Positions 37,570 through 46,842 are shown, numbered from the stretch's first letter. The stretch is 64,000 nt of DNA from Planctomycetaceae bacterium (GCA_018658605.1 JABHUV010000152.1:1-64000), one strand, 5' to 3'. The notes: a model not told the origin generated them from the sequence alone. A program made the numbers and translations.

Positions 37570-37575
37570 TATAAT
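37570..37575 (+). promoter_or_regulatory. Possible -10 element for the PNP pair
   Basis: A consensus TATAAT 12 bases before the first purine nucleoside phosphorylase start, which would leave a very short leader. The -35 region shows no good match. The 250-base gap it lies in separates these genes from the divergent fmdD-like gene and otherwise shows no recognisable structure. Confidence 0.35.
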
Positions 37576-37587
37576 AGTGAATAACCC

Positions 37588-38415
37588 ATGTTGGATTTAT
37601 TTGACAAAATAGAAGAAGCAACCAAGGCTATCCGCGGCCAATGGAATAAGACCCCCCATGCAGGAATTATCCTCGGCACTGGACTTGGCAGTTTAGTAGA
37701 AGAAATCGATGTCGAAGCAACCTTGGATTACGCAGACATCCCACACTTTCCTCAATCCACCGCTGTCAGTCATGCCGGTAGGCTAATCTGTGGCACTCTG
37801 AATGGACTGCCCGTCATGGCAATGGAAGGTCGTATGCACATGTATGAAGGCTATCCCCTTAAGTTGATCACGTTGCCCGTGCGCGTGATGCAAGCAATGG
37901 GCGCTGAACTACTTGTCGTATCCAATGCTTGTGGCGGTATGAATCCGACGTATCGCTGTGGTGATATCATGATTATCGAAGATCAAATTAATTTAATGGG
38001 TGACAATCCATTGATTGGAGTTAACGATGACCGACTCGGACCACGCTTCCCAGATATGTGTGAGCCCTACGAACTAGCTCTAGTCGACCGCGCCCTCTCC
38101 GTTGCACGTGCAACCGATATCGTGGCACACCGCGGAGTGTTTGTGGCTGTTGCCGGCCCTAACTTAGAAACTCGCGCTGAATATCGCTTCTTAAGAACCA
38201 TCGGCGCTGACGTTGTTGGCATGTCAACTGTTCCCGAAGTCCTTGTCGCTGTGCACTGTGGTATGCGTTGTGTCGGATTCTCTGTGATTACCGATATGTG
38301 CCTAGCTGACGCATTGAAGCCGGCTAACGTCGAGGAAATCATTGCCGTCGCCAATGAAGCCGAACCACGGTTGACTACTCTAGTTAAAGGCGTGCTAGCC
38401 TTAGAGCAAGCTTAG
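37588..38415 (+). CDS. Purine nucleoside phosphorylase, paralogue 1 (Asp-type base site)
   Basis: Phosphorolyses purine nucleosides to base and ribose 1-phosphate. The trimeric PNP/MTAP family is shown by IILGTGLGSLVEEI, FPQSTAVSHAG, MEGRMHMYEGYP, VSNACGGMNPTYRCGD, GPNLETRAEYR and IGADVVGMSTVPE. At the base-recognition position it has Asp236 (FSVITDMCLADAL), where 6-oxopurine-specific PNPs have Asn. MTAP has Asp here, so this copy may accept adenine-type nucleosides. A second PNP starts 20 bases downstream. Confidence 0.92.
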   Translation: MLDLFDKIEEATKAIRGQWNKTPHAGIILGTGLGSLVEEIDVEATLDYADIPHFPQSTAVSHAGRLICGTLNGLPVMAMEGRMHMYEGYPLKLITLPVRVMQAMGAELLVVSNACGGMNPTYRCGDIMIIEDQINLMGDNPLIGVNDDRLGPRFPDMCEPYELALVDRALSVARATDIVAHRGVFVAVAGPNLETRAEYRFLRTIGADVVGMSTVPEVLVAVHCGMRCVGFSVITDMCLADALKPANVEEIIAVANEAEPRLTTLVKGVLALEQA

Positions 38416-38435
38416 GTAAAGTTCAAACGAGCGAC

Positions 38436-39281
38436 ATGAACACCATGAACAGTAGCAGCATGTTAGATTCTCAGCGAATTCATGAAGCGTATGCTCACGT
38501 CCAGCAGCACGTCCAACAAACGCCTCGCATAGCGATCATTCTTGGGACCGGCTTAGGGCAATTCGCCGATCGAATCGAAAGTCCAGTCGCGATCCCTTAT
38601 GCCGACATACCGCATTTTCCTCACTCCACAGCGCCCGACCATAAAGGGCAACTCATATCAGGCTCGATCAACGACGTTCCGCTAATCGCCATGCAAGGAC
38701 GATTTCATTTATATGAAGGACACCCTATTAATGATGCTGTTTTGCCAGTGCATGTCATGCGAAAACTGGGAGCCGACATCCTAATCGTCTCCAATGCGAG
38801 TGGAGCTGTGAACACAAATCTATCCGGCGGTGACATTCTTGTCATGAATAGTCACATCAATCTCACTTTCCAAGTGAACCCGCAGTTGGCTGGGTTAACT
38901 CAAGCTCGCAACGATACTAAATCTACGATCTATGACCCACAGCTAATCCAAGACGCTATGGCTACTGGGCGGCGTGAAGGCTTCTATTTACAACAAGGAT
39001 GTTACGTCGCACTCACGGGCCCAAATTATGAAACTCGTAGCGAATATCGAATGGTTCGCAAAATTGGCGGTGACGTGGTCGGGATGTCGACTGTTCCCGA
39101 AGTGTTAGTCGCTCATGCCTTGGGCATGCGAATCTTGGCGTTGTCCGCGGTTACTAATGTTGCCAAGCCTGATGCTTTGGTTGAAACGACTGCCGCTGGC
39201 GTGATTGATATTGCACAACTCGCCGAACCCAAACTAAACGCCATTGTCATGACCATCGTTGATACTATCAACCGTGAATGA
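38436..39281 (+). CDS. Purine nucleoside phosphorylase, paralogue 2 (Asn-type base site)
   Basis: A 281-residue PNP paralogue of the preceding gene, with IILGTGLGQFADRI, MQGRFHLYEGHP, VSNASGAVNTNLSGGD, GPNYETRSEYRMVRKIGGDVVGMSTVPE. The base-recognition position is Asn241 (LSAVTNVAKPDAL), as in inosine/guanosine-specific enzymes. The two copies thus probably divide substrates between them. A start at 38436 gives MNTMNSSS; the ATG at 38445 is an alternative. Co-transcription with the first copy is likely. Confidence 0.92.
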   Translation: MNTMNSSSMLDSQRIHEAYAHVQQHVQQTPRIAIILGTGLGQFADRIESPVAIPYADIPHFPHSTAPDHKGQLISGSINDVPLIAMQGRFHLYEGHPINDAVLPVHVMRKLGADILIVSNASGAVNTNLSGGDILVMNSHINLTFQVNPQLAGLTQARNDTKSTIYDPQLIQDAMATGRREGFYLQQGCYVALTGPNYETRSEYRMVRKIGGDVVGMSTVPEVLVAHALGMRILALSAVTNVAKPDALVETTAAGVIDIAQLAEPKLNAIVMTIVDTINRE

Positions 39282-39387
39282 CTGCTGATCTTAGGGAACT
39301 TTAAACAATCCGCAATTGCATGGCCTCGGCCGGCCTGATATCAGGAAGCAAGCTTTCTCGGCTGCGGCGATTAATTACGTAGAGGCA

Positions 39388-41040
39388 CTATTGTTCTTGC
39401 CAAAGCCAGCCCACTGGGACCTGTAATTCCATTTCTGCCATCCGCGCCCATGGAGTCCCTGGATGCTCGGCTTTCACGCGCTCTAAATACTGTACCGCGC
39501 GATCTCCAATCTTCTTAATCACACTTCCCACTTCTGTATCCGTCGACGGTACTAACACCCACGCCGTACTCATCTCGTTTTCAAACTTTTTGCCGCGTTT
39601 CATTAATGCCAACATCGCGTTGTAACCTTCAATACGAGAACGCGCCGCTAGTAATCGGCCCATCGCCAGGTCATACCCAGCTTGCCAACGCAAGTTCGTC
39701 AATTTGCTACGATCCGATTCACCAAGTCGTAATATTTCATAAGCTTGTTGTAATGCCGGTTCAAGTTGTGCGGCTGCCAATTGTGCTTGACTCAATTCAC
39801 GGCTGAACGACGCCTCATCACGTTTCATAAAATCTCGTTTGGGATTACTCAACACTTGAATTGTTTCAAGCTTGGACACTTGAATCAAAGCAGCTAACGC
39901 TTTGTTCGCTTGAATCTTTGCTTCATACTCAGCTTGGCTAATATAATCTGGAGCGTATTTTTGCAACGACGAGCGATTATATGAACCAATCAACGCCACC
40001 GGACGGCTACCCGGTCGGTTCAACATCGATGAGGTGTAACCTGGCGCTCGCAGCGCTAAGAACGAGCCACCACTAACTCGACAAATATATTCCCATGCAA
40101 AAGGGCCGAACCCACTATCAACCGTTTCCGTGACCATCGAAGCAGATGGATATTCCATTAACAATTGCTCTGTGTCGCGTGTTTCGGGACCTTGATTGAT
40201 AAATATTCGTCCCGCAACCCCGCTCACACCTGCCTCAACGTGGTCGGGCAAAATAGCGCGTTTACCAAATGGGGCGTGGACACCGACCACATACACAGGT
40301 ATCGCGTACTTTGCTAAATCACTTCGTAACAACTCCGACTGCTCCTGATCGTCGCCCGCTTCATCAGTCACAACGACTAAAAAGACTTCGTATCCTTGCT
40401 TACGGCGCAAGTCCAATATGTCGTCGGTCGCCTGTCGCACAGCGCTAAATGCATTTTCCACCCCAGAGGAATCAATAGCGATTTGCGTAAACGCTTCGGT
40501 CACCGCCTTAAAATCACCTGACGCCTCTAAATGCTGTTGTGTTGATTCACCAAAGGAATAAACAGATGTTAATAATTGTGTTTGTTCAGCCACTTCTTCT
40601 GAATTCGCTGTAGCTTGTTGTTCTGCCTCGTTAACCAAGCCATCGTAAAAATACTGAGCCTGCATTTTTACTGCGTCCACCATATTTGCTGCGCTCTTGG
40701 TACGATCGACGATCCAGACAACCAACGTTGGGGCATCATCTTTGGACTGTTGAAACATTTCCAATAGACGATTGACTTCTGGGTGAATCGCAGTAGTTGG
40801 TCGAAACGTTTGTGGTGAAGGCGGTTCAACCTCTAGATCTAAGTTGGGTTTAGGGTTCTCCCGTTTCGGACGTGCTTTGGCAATCCCCGTTAAAGGAGCA
40901 TTCACGCCGGGAATTACTTTTTTCTTTTTCACCTGTGGCGCCGTATCAGGCTCTGGATTTGCTCCACATCCAATCGCCAAACCCAATAAACTGATTGCTA
41001 GTAGTAATCCAAGTGGTCTTATTCCCATTCTCATACCCAT
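39388..41040 (-). CDS. VWA-like lipoprotein of unknown function
   Basis: A 550-residue exported protein. The N-terminus has a signal peptide with a lipobox-like end (LLAISLLGLAIGCGANPE), so it is probably a lipoprotein. Residues about 105-270 resemble a von Willebrand A domain (LVVWIVDRTKSAANM, VFLVVVTDEAGDDQEQ, IPVYVVGVHAPFG), though the DxSxS metal site reads DRTKS. The C-terminal half is helical and rich in Ala, Gln and Arg, ending near VGWLWQEQ. Such proteins mediate surface or periplasmic interactions. It is convergent with the PNP pair, with 106 bases between. Confidence 0.75.
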   Translation of the reverse strand: MGMRMGIRPLGLLLAISLLGLAIGCGANPEPDTAPQVKKKKVIPGVNAPLTGIAKARPKRENPKPNLDLEVEPPSPQTFRPTTAIHPEVNRLLEMFQQSKDDAPTLVVWIVDRTKSAANMVDAVKMQAQYFYDGLVNEAEQQATANSEEVAEQTQLLTSVYSFGESTQQHLEASGDFKAVTEAFTQIAIDSSGVENAFSAVRQATDDILDLRRKQGYEVFLVVVTDEAGDDQEQSELLRSDLAKYAIPVYVVGVHAPFGKRAILPDHVEAGVSGVAGRIFINQGPETRDTEQLLMEYPSASMVTETVDSGFGPFAWEYICRVSGGSFLALRAPGYTSSMLNRPGSRPVALIGSYNRSSLQKYAPDYISQAEYEAKIQANKALAALIQVSKLETIQVLSNPKRDFMKRDEASFSRELSQAQLAAAQLEPALQQAYEILRLGESDRSKLTNLRWQAGYDLAMGRLLAARSRIEGYNAMLALMKRGKKFENEMSTAWVLVPSTDTEVGSVIKKIGDRAVQYLERVKAEHPGTPWARMAEMELQVPVGWLWQEQ

Positions 41041-41185
41041 TTCTAATCCAACATTCCAAAGCCTGATTGTATTAATCGCCGAGCCGCTTTCGCCTTGTGT
41101 CGCGGCAACATTTTTTGTTCCAACTGTATTGTATAGGCAAACCCGCCTATGATAGAAGAGACGTCAACCACAAAGGATTCACCAA

Positions 41186-41569
41186 ATGACATTTGCCCAC
41201 TTCACACTTGCTACGGATGATGTAGAGACGAGCAGTCTGTTTTTCCAAAACACGTTAGGCTGGACACCTATTTCACAGCCTAACAACATCAATCGTAACG
41301 CGGACTGGCTTAATATTACCGACAATCAACAACTGCACTTATTGTTGGTAGAAGGATTTAAACCATCTCCATTTGAAGCGGAGTTTGGCAGACACTTCGC
41401 TATCTTCCAACCAGGCAACGAATTCCCTGACCTAAAACAAAGGCTTGTCGACCACGGCGCTACACTCATCGATCCACTACGAGATACTCCGTTCGAACGA
41501 TTCTTCTTCCAAGATCCCAACGGATATGTCTTTGAAGTTATCGATCAAGATGGCTATCAGCAAGAGTGA
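41186..41569 (+). CDS. Glyoxalase/VOC superfamily protein
   Basis: A 127-residue single-chain VOC protein: MTFAHFTLATDDVETSSLFFQNTLGW gives the first beta-alpha-beta unit with a metal-ligand His, a second His lies in NQQLHLLLVEG, and FFQDPNGYVFEVIDQD ends with the conserved glutamate. Possible functions include lyase, dioxygenase or fosfomycin-resistance-type chemistry; nothing here discriminates. It converges on the DUF1080 gene 15 bases away. Confidence 0.82.
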   Translation: MTFAHFTLATDDVETSSLFFQNTLGWTPISQPNNINRNADWLNITDNQQLHLLLVEGFKPSPFEAEFGRHFAIFQPGNEFPDLKQRLVDHGATLIDPLRDTPFERFFFQDPNGYVFEVIDQDGYQQE

Positions 41570-41584
41570 AACCAGCTGCCGCAG

Positions 41585-42604
41585 TTATTGCTTTGCACTT
41601 TCCACGACCCACACATTTCTAAATCGCACTGGACACCCATGGTCCTGTAAATACACAGGTCCCGCTTCCGGACCAGCCGCCAGCGGTGCGGCGGTTGTAT
41701 TCCGATTGCCTGGTAATTCAAGTTTGTCATGGATTTTCACTCCATTGTGATAAACGGTCATCCATGGATTGGTCATTAATTTACCTGCATTATCGTATCG
41801 AGCGGCGGTGTAATAAATATCATATGTTTGCCAAACCAGAGGCGGGAAACACATATTAATTGGAGTATCGGAAACAGAATATACTCCACCACATTCGTTC
41901 ATTTTACCAACAAGTCCAAATGAATCGAGCATCTGAACTTCATATCGACCTTGAACATAAATGCCCGCATTGCCTCGCGCTTGACCTCGATCTAACGGTT
42001 GATACGGTAAACGAAATTCGACATGCACATAATGATCTTGAAAACGCGCCTTGCTGGTCTGACCCGTCATTAACAAGCCATCCGGCGTTTTTTTCCCATT
42101 TTTCCAAGCGTCAACGTCTTTGCCATTGAACAAAACCACGGCACCCGCCGGGGGCTTCTTTCCTAAAGTCGGACTCTTACGGTTTACTTTCGCGAGCGCA
42201 GGTCCACCTTTACCAGCCAAATCAAACAACTCCAACCGTCCATTTTTAAGAACGGCCGTACCATGCTCTTTGTGAGAAAAACGCACTTGCCCATCTTTTA
42301 ATTCACCATCCGCTCGTGCAATCGTCGACTTATCATTTTTAAACCCATCGCCTGGTAAACCGCCATGATAAAAAGCTATCCGAAATTTTCCATTTCCACT
42401 AGCAATCACTTGTGCGCCCACTTTGACAGCATTACCATCCTCGTCCTCATAGCTTCCCGAATACTCGCCTTGCAGTGCATAATCTGAATCGACTTTGGAA
42501 GGATCCGAAATTTTTGGGCCATCCGCAACCGAAATTGATATCGAGGTAACTACCAAAATAAACCACGTCAGTCCGAAAACCATTTTATGAGACAATTTAA
42601 CCAT
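41585..42604 (-). CDS. Secreted DUF1080 (3-keto-disaccharide hydrolase-like) protein
   Basis: A 339-residue exported protein with signal peptide (MVKLSHKMVFGLTWFILVVTSISISVADG). Residues about 155-335 form a DUF1080 beta-sandwich (GAVVLFNGKDVDAWKNG, HYVHVEFRLPYQPLDRGQARGNAGIYVQGRYEVQ, GGVYSVSDTPINMCFPPLVWQTYDI), related to LamG-like glycan-binding and hydrolase domains. The preceding 130 residues contain a smaller beta domain (LQGEYSGSYEDEDGNAVKV). DUF1080 proteins are strongly expanded in planctomycetes and act on sugar polymers. Confidence 0.87.
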   Translation of the reverse strand: MVKLSHKMVFGLTWFILVVTSISISVADGPKISDPSKVDSDYALQGEYSGSYEDEDGNAVKVGAQVIASGNGKFRIAFYHGGLPGDGFKNDKSTIARADGELKDGQVRFSHKEHGTAVLKNGRLELFDLAGKGGPALAKVNRKSPTLGKKPPAGAVVLFNGKDVDAWKNGKKTPDGLLMTGQTSKARFQDHYVHVEFRLPYQPLDRGQARGNAGIYVQGRYEVQMLDSFGLVGKMNECGGVYSVSDTPINMCFPPLVWQTYDIYYTAARYDNAGKLMTNPWMTVYHNGVKIHDKLELPGNRNTTAAPLAAGPEAGPVYLQDHGCPVRFRNVWVVESAKQ

Positions 42605-42773
42605 GAGAATCCTACTTTAAAAATCGTTTATTAATAGCTTGCGTGAACGAACAGGCCATTGTTGATTGTGAATATTCTATTTTCCGCATACGATAGCGTG
42701 TAACCCTTATTCTCATGTGTCGTACCTGCAAGTGCAAGCGACACTAAATTAATTTTCAGCGGATCTGCAACAA

Positions 42774-43049
42774 ATGTTTGTTACGATCGAGTATTTTGGC
42801 GTACCCCGACAGAAGACGGGCGTCAGTTCGGATTCACTTTCATTTGCCAGCTCGCCGATAACACTCTCCGACGTACTCACAGAAGTTGCTGGACGGCACA
42901 CTGCGTTTGGTGAACAATGTTTAACCGGAGATGAATTGTCGCGCGAAACAATCATTAATCTCAACGGCGACCAATTCGTAAGGTCGTTAGATACCGAAGT
43001 CGTGGGCGGCGACCATATTTTGATTCTTTCTACCGACGCGGGAGGATGA
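42774..43049 (+). CDS. MoaD/ThiS-like sulfur-carrier protein of the AOR pair
   Basis: A 91-residue ubiquitin-like protein ending in Gly-Gly (STDAGG), the hallmark of MoaD, which carries sulfur for pterin dithiolene formation. MFVTIEYFG, SDVLTEVAGRH and VVGGDHILILS are conserved strands. The last codons GGA GGA TGA also form the GGAGG ribosome-binding site of the next gene, whose ATG begins two bases after the stop, so the two are tightly coupled. MoaD-like genes next to aldehyde oxidoreductase genes are known from archaea and bacteria and serve tungstopterin synthesis. Confidence 0.88.
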   Translation: MFVTIEYFGVPRQKTGVSSDSLSFASSPITLSDVLTEVAGRHTAFGEQCLTGDELSRETIINLNGDQFVRSLDTEVVGGDHILILSTDAGG

Positions 43050-43050
43050 C

Positions 43051-44829
43051 ATGAATATCTTTGGTTATCATGGCGTCTACACCATCGTCGATGCAACGAC
43101 AGGCAGTAGCACACAATCTCCGATAACTGAGTCAACGTTTCGTCGATTCCCGGGCGGTTCAGCACTCGGCACTCATTTGCTGCTCGAGCATGCCGCGTGG
43201 CAATACGACCCGTTGAGTGCTGAATCTTCCTTGGTATTCGCATTTAGCCCCTTAGTAGGAAGTCCGTTAACCACTAGCGCTAAATTTGCCGTTGTCAGTC
43301 GTAGTCCTTTAACAGGTCGCCTCAACGATTCGCTAGCCAGTAGTTCTTTTGCGCTTGCTGGAAAAAGAAGCGGTAACGATGCCATTCTAATCACCGGCAA
43401 GTCGGAAACGCCTTGCATCTTAGTCATCGATGATCAACAAACACGTAAACTTCCCGCCGATCATCTTTGGGGACTATCTGCGGAAGATGCTGAGGTCCGC
43501 TTAAGAGAACAATTCAGCAGGGATCACCATTTTGCAGTAATTGGTCCTGCTGGTGAACAACAAGTATCCTACGCGACCATTTCGCACAGTGGACGACACG
43601 CTGGTCGCGGCGGTAGCGGCGCCGTGTTGGGAGCTAAAAACGTAAAGGCAATCGTCGTTGCCGGCAACCAACGTACCCAATGGGCAGATACAAGCGGATT
43701 AGTAGAACGGGCGAAGCAACTATCCCAACTGTCATTTGGCCCAGCGACCGAAAAATACCGCGAGCTAGGTACTGCCGCCAATCTGCTCGTTTTTAACCGC
43801 CTTCATTGCCTACCCACCCGAAACTTTCAACGTGGATCATTCGCAAATAGTGAGCAGTTCTCACCAGAAGCGTTGGGCGCCGCTAGAGATAAAACACGTT
43901 CAAGCTGTGCGGCTTGTACGATCGGATGCACCCACCTTTATTCCATCAAATCCCGTACATCCAATCGAAATGTACGAATTGAATATGAGAACATCTACGC
44001 TCTCGGACCGTTATGTGACGTACAAGATCCCGAGGCGGTACTACAAGCCTCCCAACGCTGTGACGAATTGGGAATCGACACGATCAGTACGGGTGGAACC
44101 ATCGCCTTTGCCATGGAATGTGCGGAACGCGGCTTCTTGGATGAGCCATGGCTACGCTTCGGCGACGCGGCGGCACTACTCAAGGCCATCAATCTAATCG
44201 GTACCGGCACCGGGCTCGGCCGACTACTTCGCCAAGGCAGCCGGGCAATGGCAACTATTGTCGGCCACAATAGCATAGAATTCGCGCCACAGGTTAAAGG
44301 CTTGGAGATACCGGGCTATGAACCTCGAGCGTTACAAACAATGTCACTGGGATTCGCAGTGGGCACACGCGGCGCAGATCACAATCGTAGCGGCGCCTAT
44401 GAAATCGATTTCTCTGATGCGGCGGATCGCCGTAACGGCACCGCCGACGCCGCACGACTGGCTGTCGACACGGAAGACAAAGCCGCCATTATGGATTCAC
44501 TGATTCTCTGTAAATTTCTCCGCGGAGTATTCACTAACTACTTCGCCGAAACAGCAGAAATCCTAAACCTGATTACAGGTTGGGACCTCAACCAATCCGC
44601 AATGCAAAACATGGCGAGAGGAATCATTGACGCCAAAAAGGAATTCAACATCCGTTGTGGGTGGACACCCGTCGAAGACACATTGCCACAACGCATGCTC
44701 ACTTCCGCGTTACAAGACGATCCCGACGCAAAACTAGACACACAAACACTGCAAACCATGATCGTCGCTTACAACTTAAAACGCGGCTGGACCGCCGACG
44801 GGTATTTAGATGAAATGCCGTCCAAATAA
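43051..44829 (+). CDS. aor: Aldehyde:ferredoxin oxidoreductase (tungstopterin family)
   Basis: A 592-residue member of the AOR family, which oxidises aldehydes to acids with a W (or Mo) bis-pterin and one [4Fe-4S] cluster, passing electrons to ferredoxin. Cluster cysteines are C286, C289 and C293 (SSCAACTIGCTH) and C487 (LILCKFLRG). GRHAGRGGSGAVLGAKNVKAIVV and GFAVGTRGADHNRSGAYEIDF are family blocks for pterin binding. The physiological aldehyde is not known; formaldehyde is one candidate given the nearby C1 genes. The GGAGG site overlapping the moaD-like stop drives its translation. Confidence 0.93.
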   Translation: MNIFGYHGVYTIVDATTGSSTQSPITESTFRRFPGGSALGTHLLLEHAAWQYDPLSAESSLVFAFSPLVGSPLTTSAKFAVVSRSPLTGRLNDSLASSSFALAGKRSGNDAILITGKSETPCILVIDDQQTRKLPADHLWGLSAEDAEVRLREQFSRDHHFAVIGPAGEQQVSYATISHSGRHAGRGGSGAVLGAKNVKAIVVAGNQRTQWADTSGLVERAKQLSQLSFGPATEKYRELGTAANLLVFNRLHCLPTRNFQRGSFANSEQFSPEALGAARDKTRSSCAACTIGCTHLYSIKSRTSNRNVRIEYENIYALGPLCDVQDPEAVLQASQRCDELGIDTISTGGTIAFAMECAERGFLDEPWLRFGDAAALLKAINLIGTGTGLGRLLRQGSRAMATIVGHNSIEFAPQVKGLEIPGYEPRALQTMSLGFAVGTRGADHNRSGAYEIDFSDAADRRNGTADAARLAVDTEDKAAIMDSLILCKFLRGVFTNYFAETAEILNLITGWDLNQSAMQNMARGIIDAKKEFNIRCGWTPVEDTLPQRMLTSALQDDPDAKLDTQTLQTMIVAYNLKRGWTADGYLDEMPSK

Positions 44830-44844
44830 CACCGCCGCAAAACA

Positions 44845-45480
44845 TCACAAGCCATCCAAAAACCCAACAATCGACTCGATAGCCGTATCCCAATTCTCAG
44901 TTTGCGTAACCCCAGATCGCTTGCGTGGCTTGAAACCATGATCCCCATCATGTAGCCAACGGATTTTAATTTTTCGCGGCAAACAATATCCGCGAACTTC
45001 TTCTCGAGTCCCGAAGGTATCCCGTTCACCTTGCAAGATCATCGTCGGCACTTTGATATCCGGCAAGTGTTCAATCCGCAACTTGTCCTTCTTCGCCGGC
45101 GGGTGAAACGGATAGCCCAAACAAACCAACGCGTCGACACCAGCATGATGTGTAGACATCGAAGCAATTCGTCCACCCATTGATTTACCGCCAATTGCCA
45201 ACCGTTGGTTACAACCCTGCGCACACATCCGCTCGCTAACTCGTTTGATTATTTCTTCCCAAGCGTCCAACAGCTTTGGTGCTCGATCGGGCGGTCGCCG
45301 CCGCTGCGTCTCAATCGACGTCACCATATATGGAAAATTGAATCGCCCGACTTGGATGCCTTGATGTGCTAATTGCTCGGCAAAGTACTGCATGTAATCA
45401 GAGTGCATCGAAGCACCCGCACCGTGAGCCAGTACTAAAGTCCACTTCGACCGCGATGATCCATCCCAAATCAGATCCAT
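44845..45480 (-). CDS. Alpha/beta-hydrolase (dienelactone hydrolase / KANL3-like)
   Basis: A 211-residue alpha/beta hydrolase. The nucleophile elbow is G-K-S-M-G-G-R, the acid follows LQGERDTFG and the base is His in LHDGDHGFKPRKRSG. The oxyanion segment LAHGAGASMHSDYM is near the N-terminus. It matches the small cytoplasmic KANL3/TEX30-like hydrolases. It is 15 bases downstream of the cytochrome/WD40 gene on the same strand. Its ester or peptide substrate is unknown. Confidence 0.83.
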   Translation of the reverse strand: MDLIWDGSSRSKWTLVLAHGAGASMHSDYMQYFAEQLAHQGIQVGRFNFPYMVTSIETQRRRPPDRAPKLLDAWEEIIKRVSERMCAQGCNQRLAIGGKSMGGRIASMSTHHAGVDALVCLGYPFHPPAKKDKLRIEHLPDIKVPTMILQGERDTFGTREEVRGYCLPRKIKIRWLHDGDHGFKPRKRSGVTQTENWDTAIESIVGFLDGL

Positions 45481-45495
45481 TTTGCTTATCAGTGA

Positions 45496-46842
45496 TTACT
45501 CTTTTTTACTGATGCCAGGCGCGGCCACAAAACTAATCACGCTTTTACCATCGTCGGCGTTCCAGATTTGAATGTCACCATTAAATCCACCACTGGCAGC
45601 TCGCTTGGTGTCAGAGTGAAAAGTGGATGATAACGCCCAATCGCTATGGCCAGCATATTTTCGCACTTCCTTTTGGGTCGCCGCATCAATTTGTCTCACC
45701 GATTTATCAGCTGAGGCCGCAAAAATGAATGTGCCCGATTGTTGTAGTTTGAAGACCTCGCCCCCTAACGCTAGCTCGCCACTTTTTTTGCCATCCGTCT
45801 TCTTCCACCAATGGATTTTATTGTCTTTACCGCTGCTATATACAAGATCGTTGTTGGGATGGAACACAACGCCTTGAACCGGTTGTGAGTGCCCACCGTA
45901 AGTCACCAATAAATCTCCCGTTTCCACGTCAAACACCTTGGCAGTTTTATCTCGGCTGGCAGACGCAATTTGAGTTCCGTCTGCATTCCAGGCGATAGCC
46001 ATCACCCAATCGGAGTGGCTGGTGATCGTACGTACTGATTGGCCGTCAGCGAGATTAAAGATCTGTATCGCACCATCCGCACCAGCGATTGCTAATTTAT
46101 CACCATTGGGATTCAGCTGTACGTCCAAAACAACATCCAACGTTGTTCCCAATACCTGTTGCAGTTCTCCCGTTTCGGCGTCAAATAAACGCGCTTCTCC
46201 TATTTGTCCTGGCGAACCACCTCCCGCAATGATCGTCTTGCCATCGTTGCTAAAACGAATCGCAAACGTACGTTGTGCCATATTCTTGATGCGACGGATA
46301 AGCGAGCCATCTTCAACACTCCAAATTGTAAGCTCGTAATAACCACCGGCTACAAGTTGATTTCCAGCTGGATTAAATGCAACAGCTGTTACCGGTACAC
46401 TACGTGGGTAAGTCTCTGGTGGATCCGGATAAATAGGTGCGGGCACAATACTGGCAAGTGCTGCCTGCGGATCGTCAGCGTCATACTTTGCGCCTTCTTT
46501 AATCCATTGGGTAATTGATGCGATTTGCTCCTCAGATAACGGGTCGCCTTCTAATGGCATTCGAAAACATTCATCCTCCGTAATAATTCGCTGTAACGTT
46601 TCACTCTCATCTGGACTGCCCGCGGTAATAGATTCCGCTTCCGAGTCACCCGCTGATAGAAAACGTTCATAAGTGTCAACACGATAGCCACCTTCAGCCT
46701 TTTTAGACCCATGACAGGCAAGACAATTGTCAATCAAAATAGGCGCTATCGCACTTTTAAAGCTGACTTCCTCCGCCTGTACACTCAAGGACATTGTGCC
46801 AAAAAGAACGAATGCTGCTAACTGTATTCCAGATTTATTCAT
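45496..46842 (-). CDS. Exported c-type-cytochrome-like and WD40-repeat protein
   Basis: A planctomycete exported protein. A signal peptide (IQLAAFVLFGTMSLSVQAEE) is followed by one heme-type motif C40-L-A-C43-H44 (the PSD1-type planctomycete cytochrome C domain), then seven or so WD40 blades (VTAVAFNPAGNQLVAGG, AIRFSNDGKTIIAGGG, IAWNADGTQIASASRDKTAKVFD, SGGFNGDIQIWNADDGKSV). I chose the ATG at 46842; the frame extends 15 codons further. It lies downstream of the DUF1549/DUF1553 gene in the same run. Confidence 0.88.
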   Translation of the reverse strand: MNKSGIQLAAFVLFGTMSLSVQAEEVSFKSAIAPILIDNCLACHGSKKAEGGYRVDTYERFLSAGDSEAESITAGSPDESETLQRIITEDECFRMPLEGDPLSEEQIASITQWIKEGAKYDADDPQAALASIVPAPIYPDPPETYPRSVPVTAVAFNPAGNQLVAGGYYELTIWSVEDGSLIRRIKNMAQRTFAIRFSNDGKTIIAGGGSPGQIGEARLFDAETGELQQVLGTTLDVVLDVQLNPNGDKLAIAGADGAIQIFNLADGQSVRTITSHSDWVMAIAWNADGTQIASASRDKTAKVFDVETGDLLVTYGGHSQPVQGVVFHPNNDLVYSSGKDNKIHWWKKTDGKKSGELALGGEVFKLQQSGTFIFAASADKSVRQIDAATQKEVRKYAGHSDWALSSTFHSDTKRAASGGFNGDIQIWNADDGKSVISFVAAPGISKKE

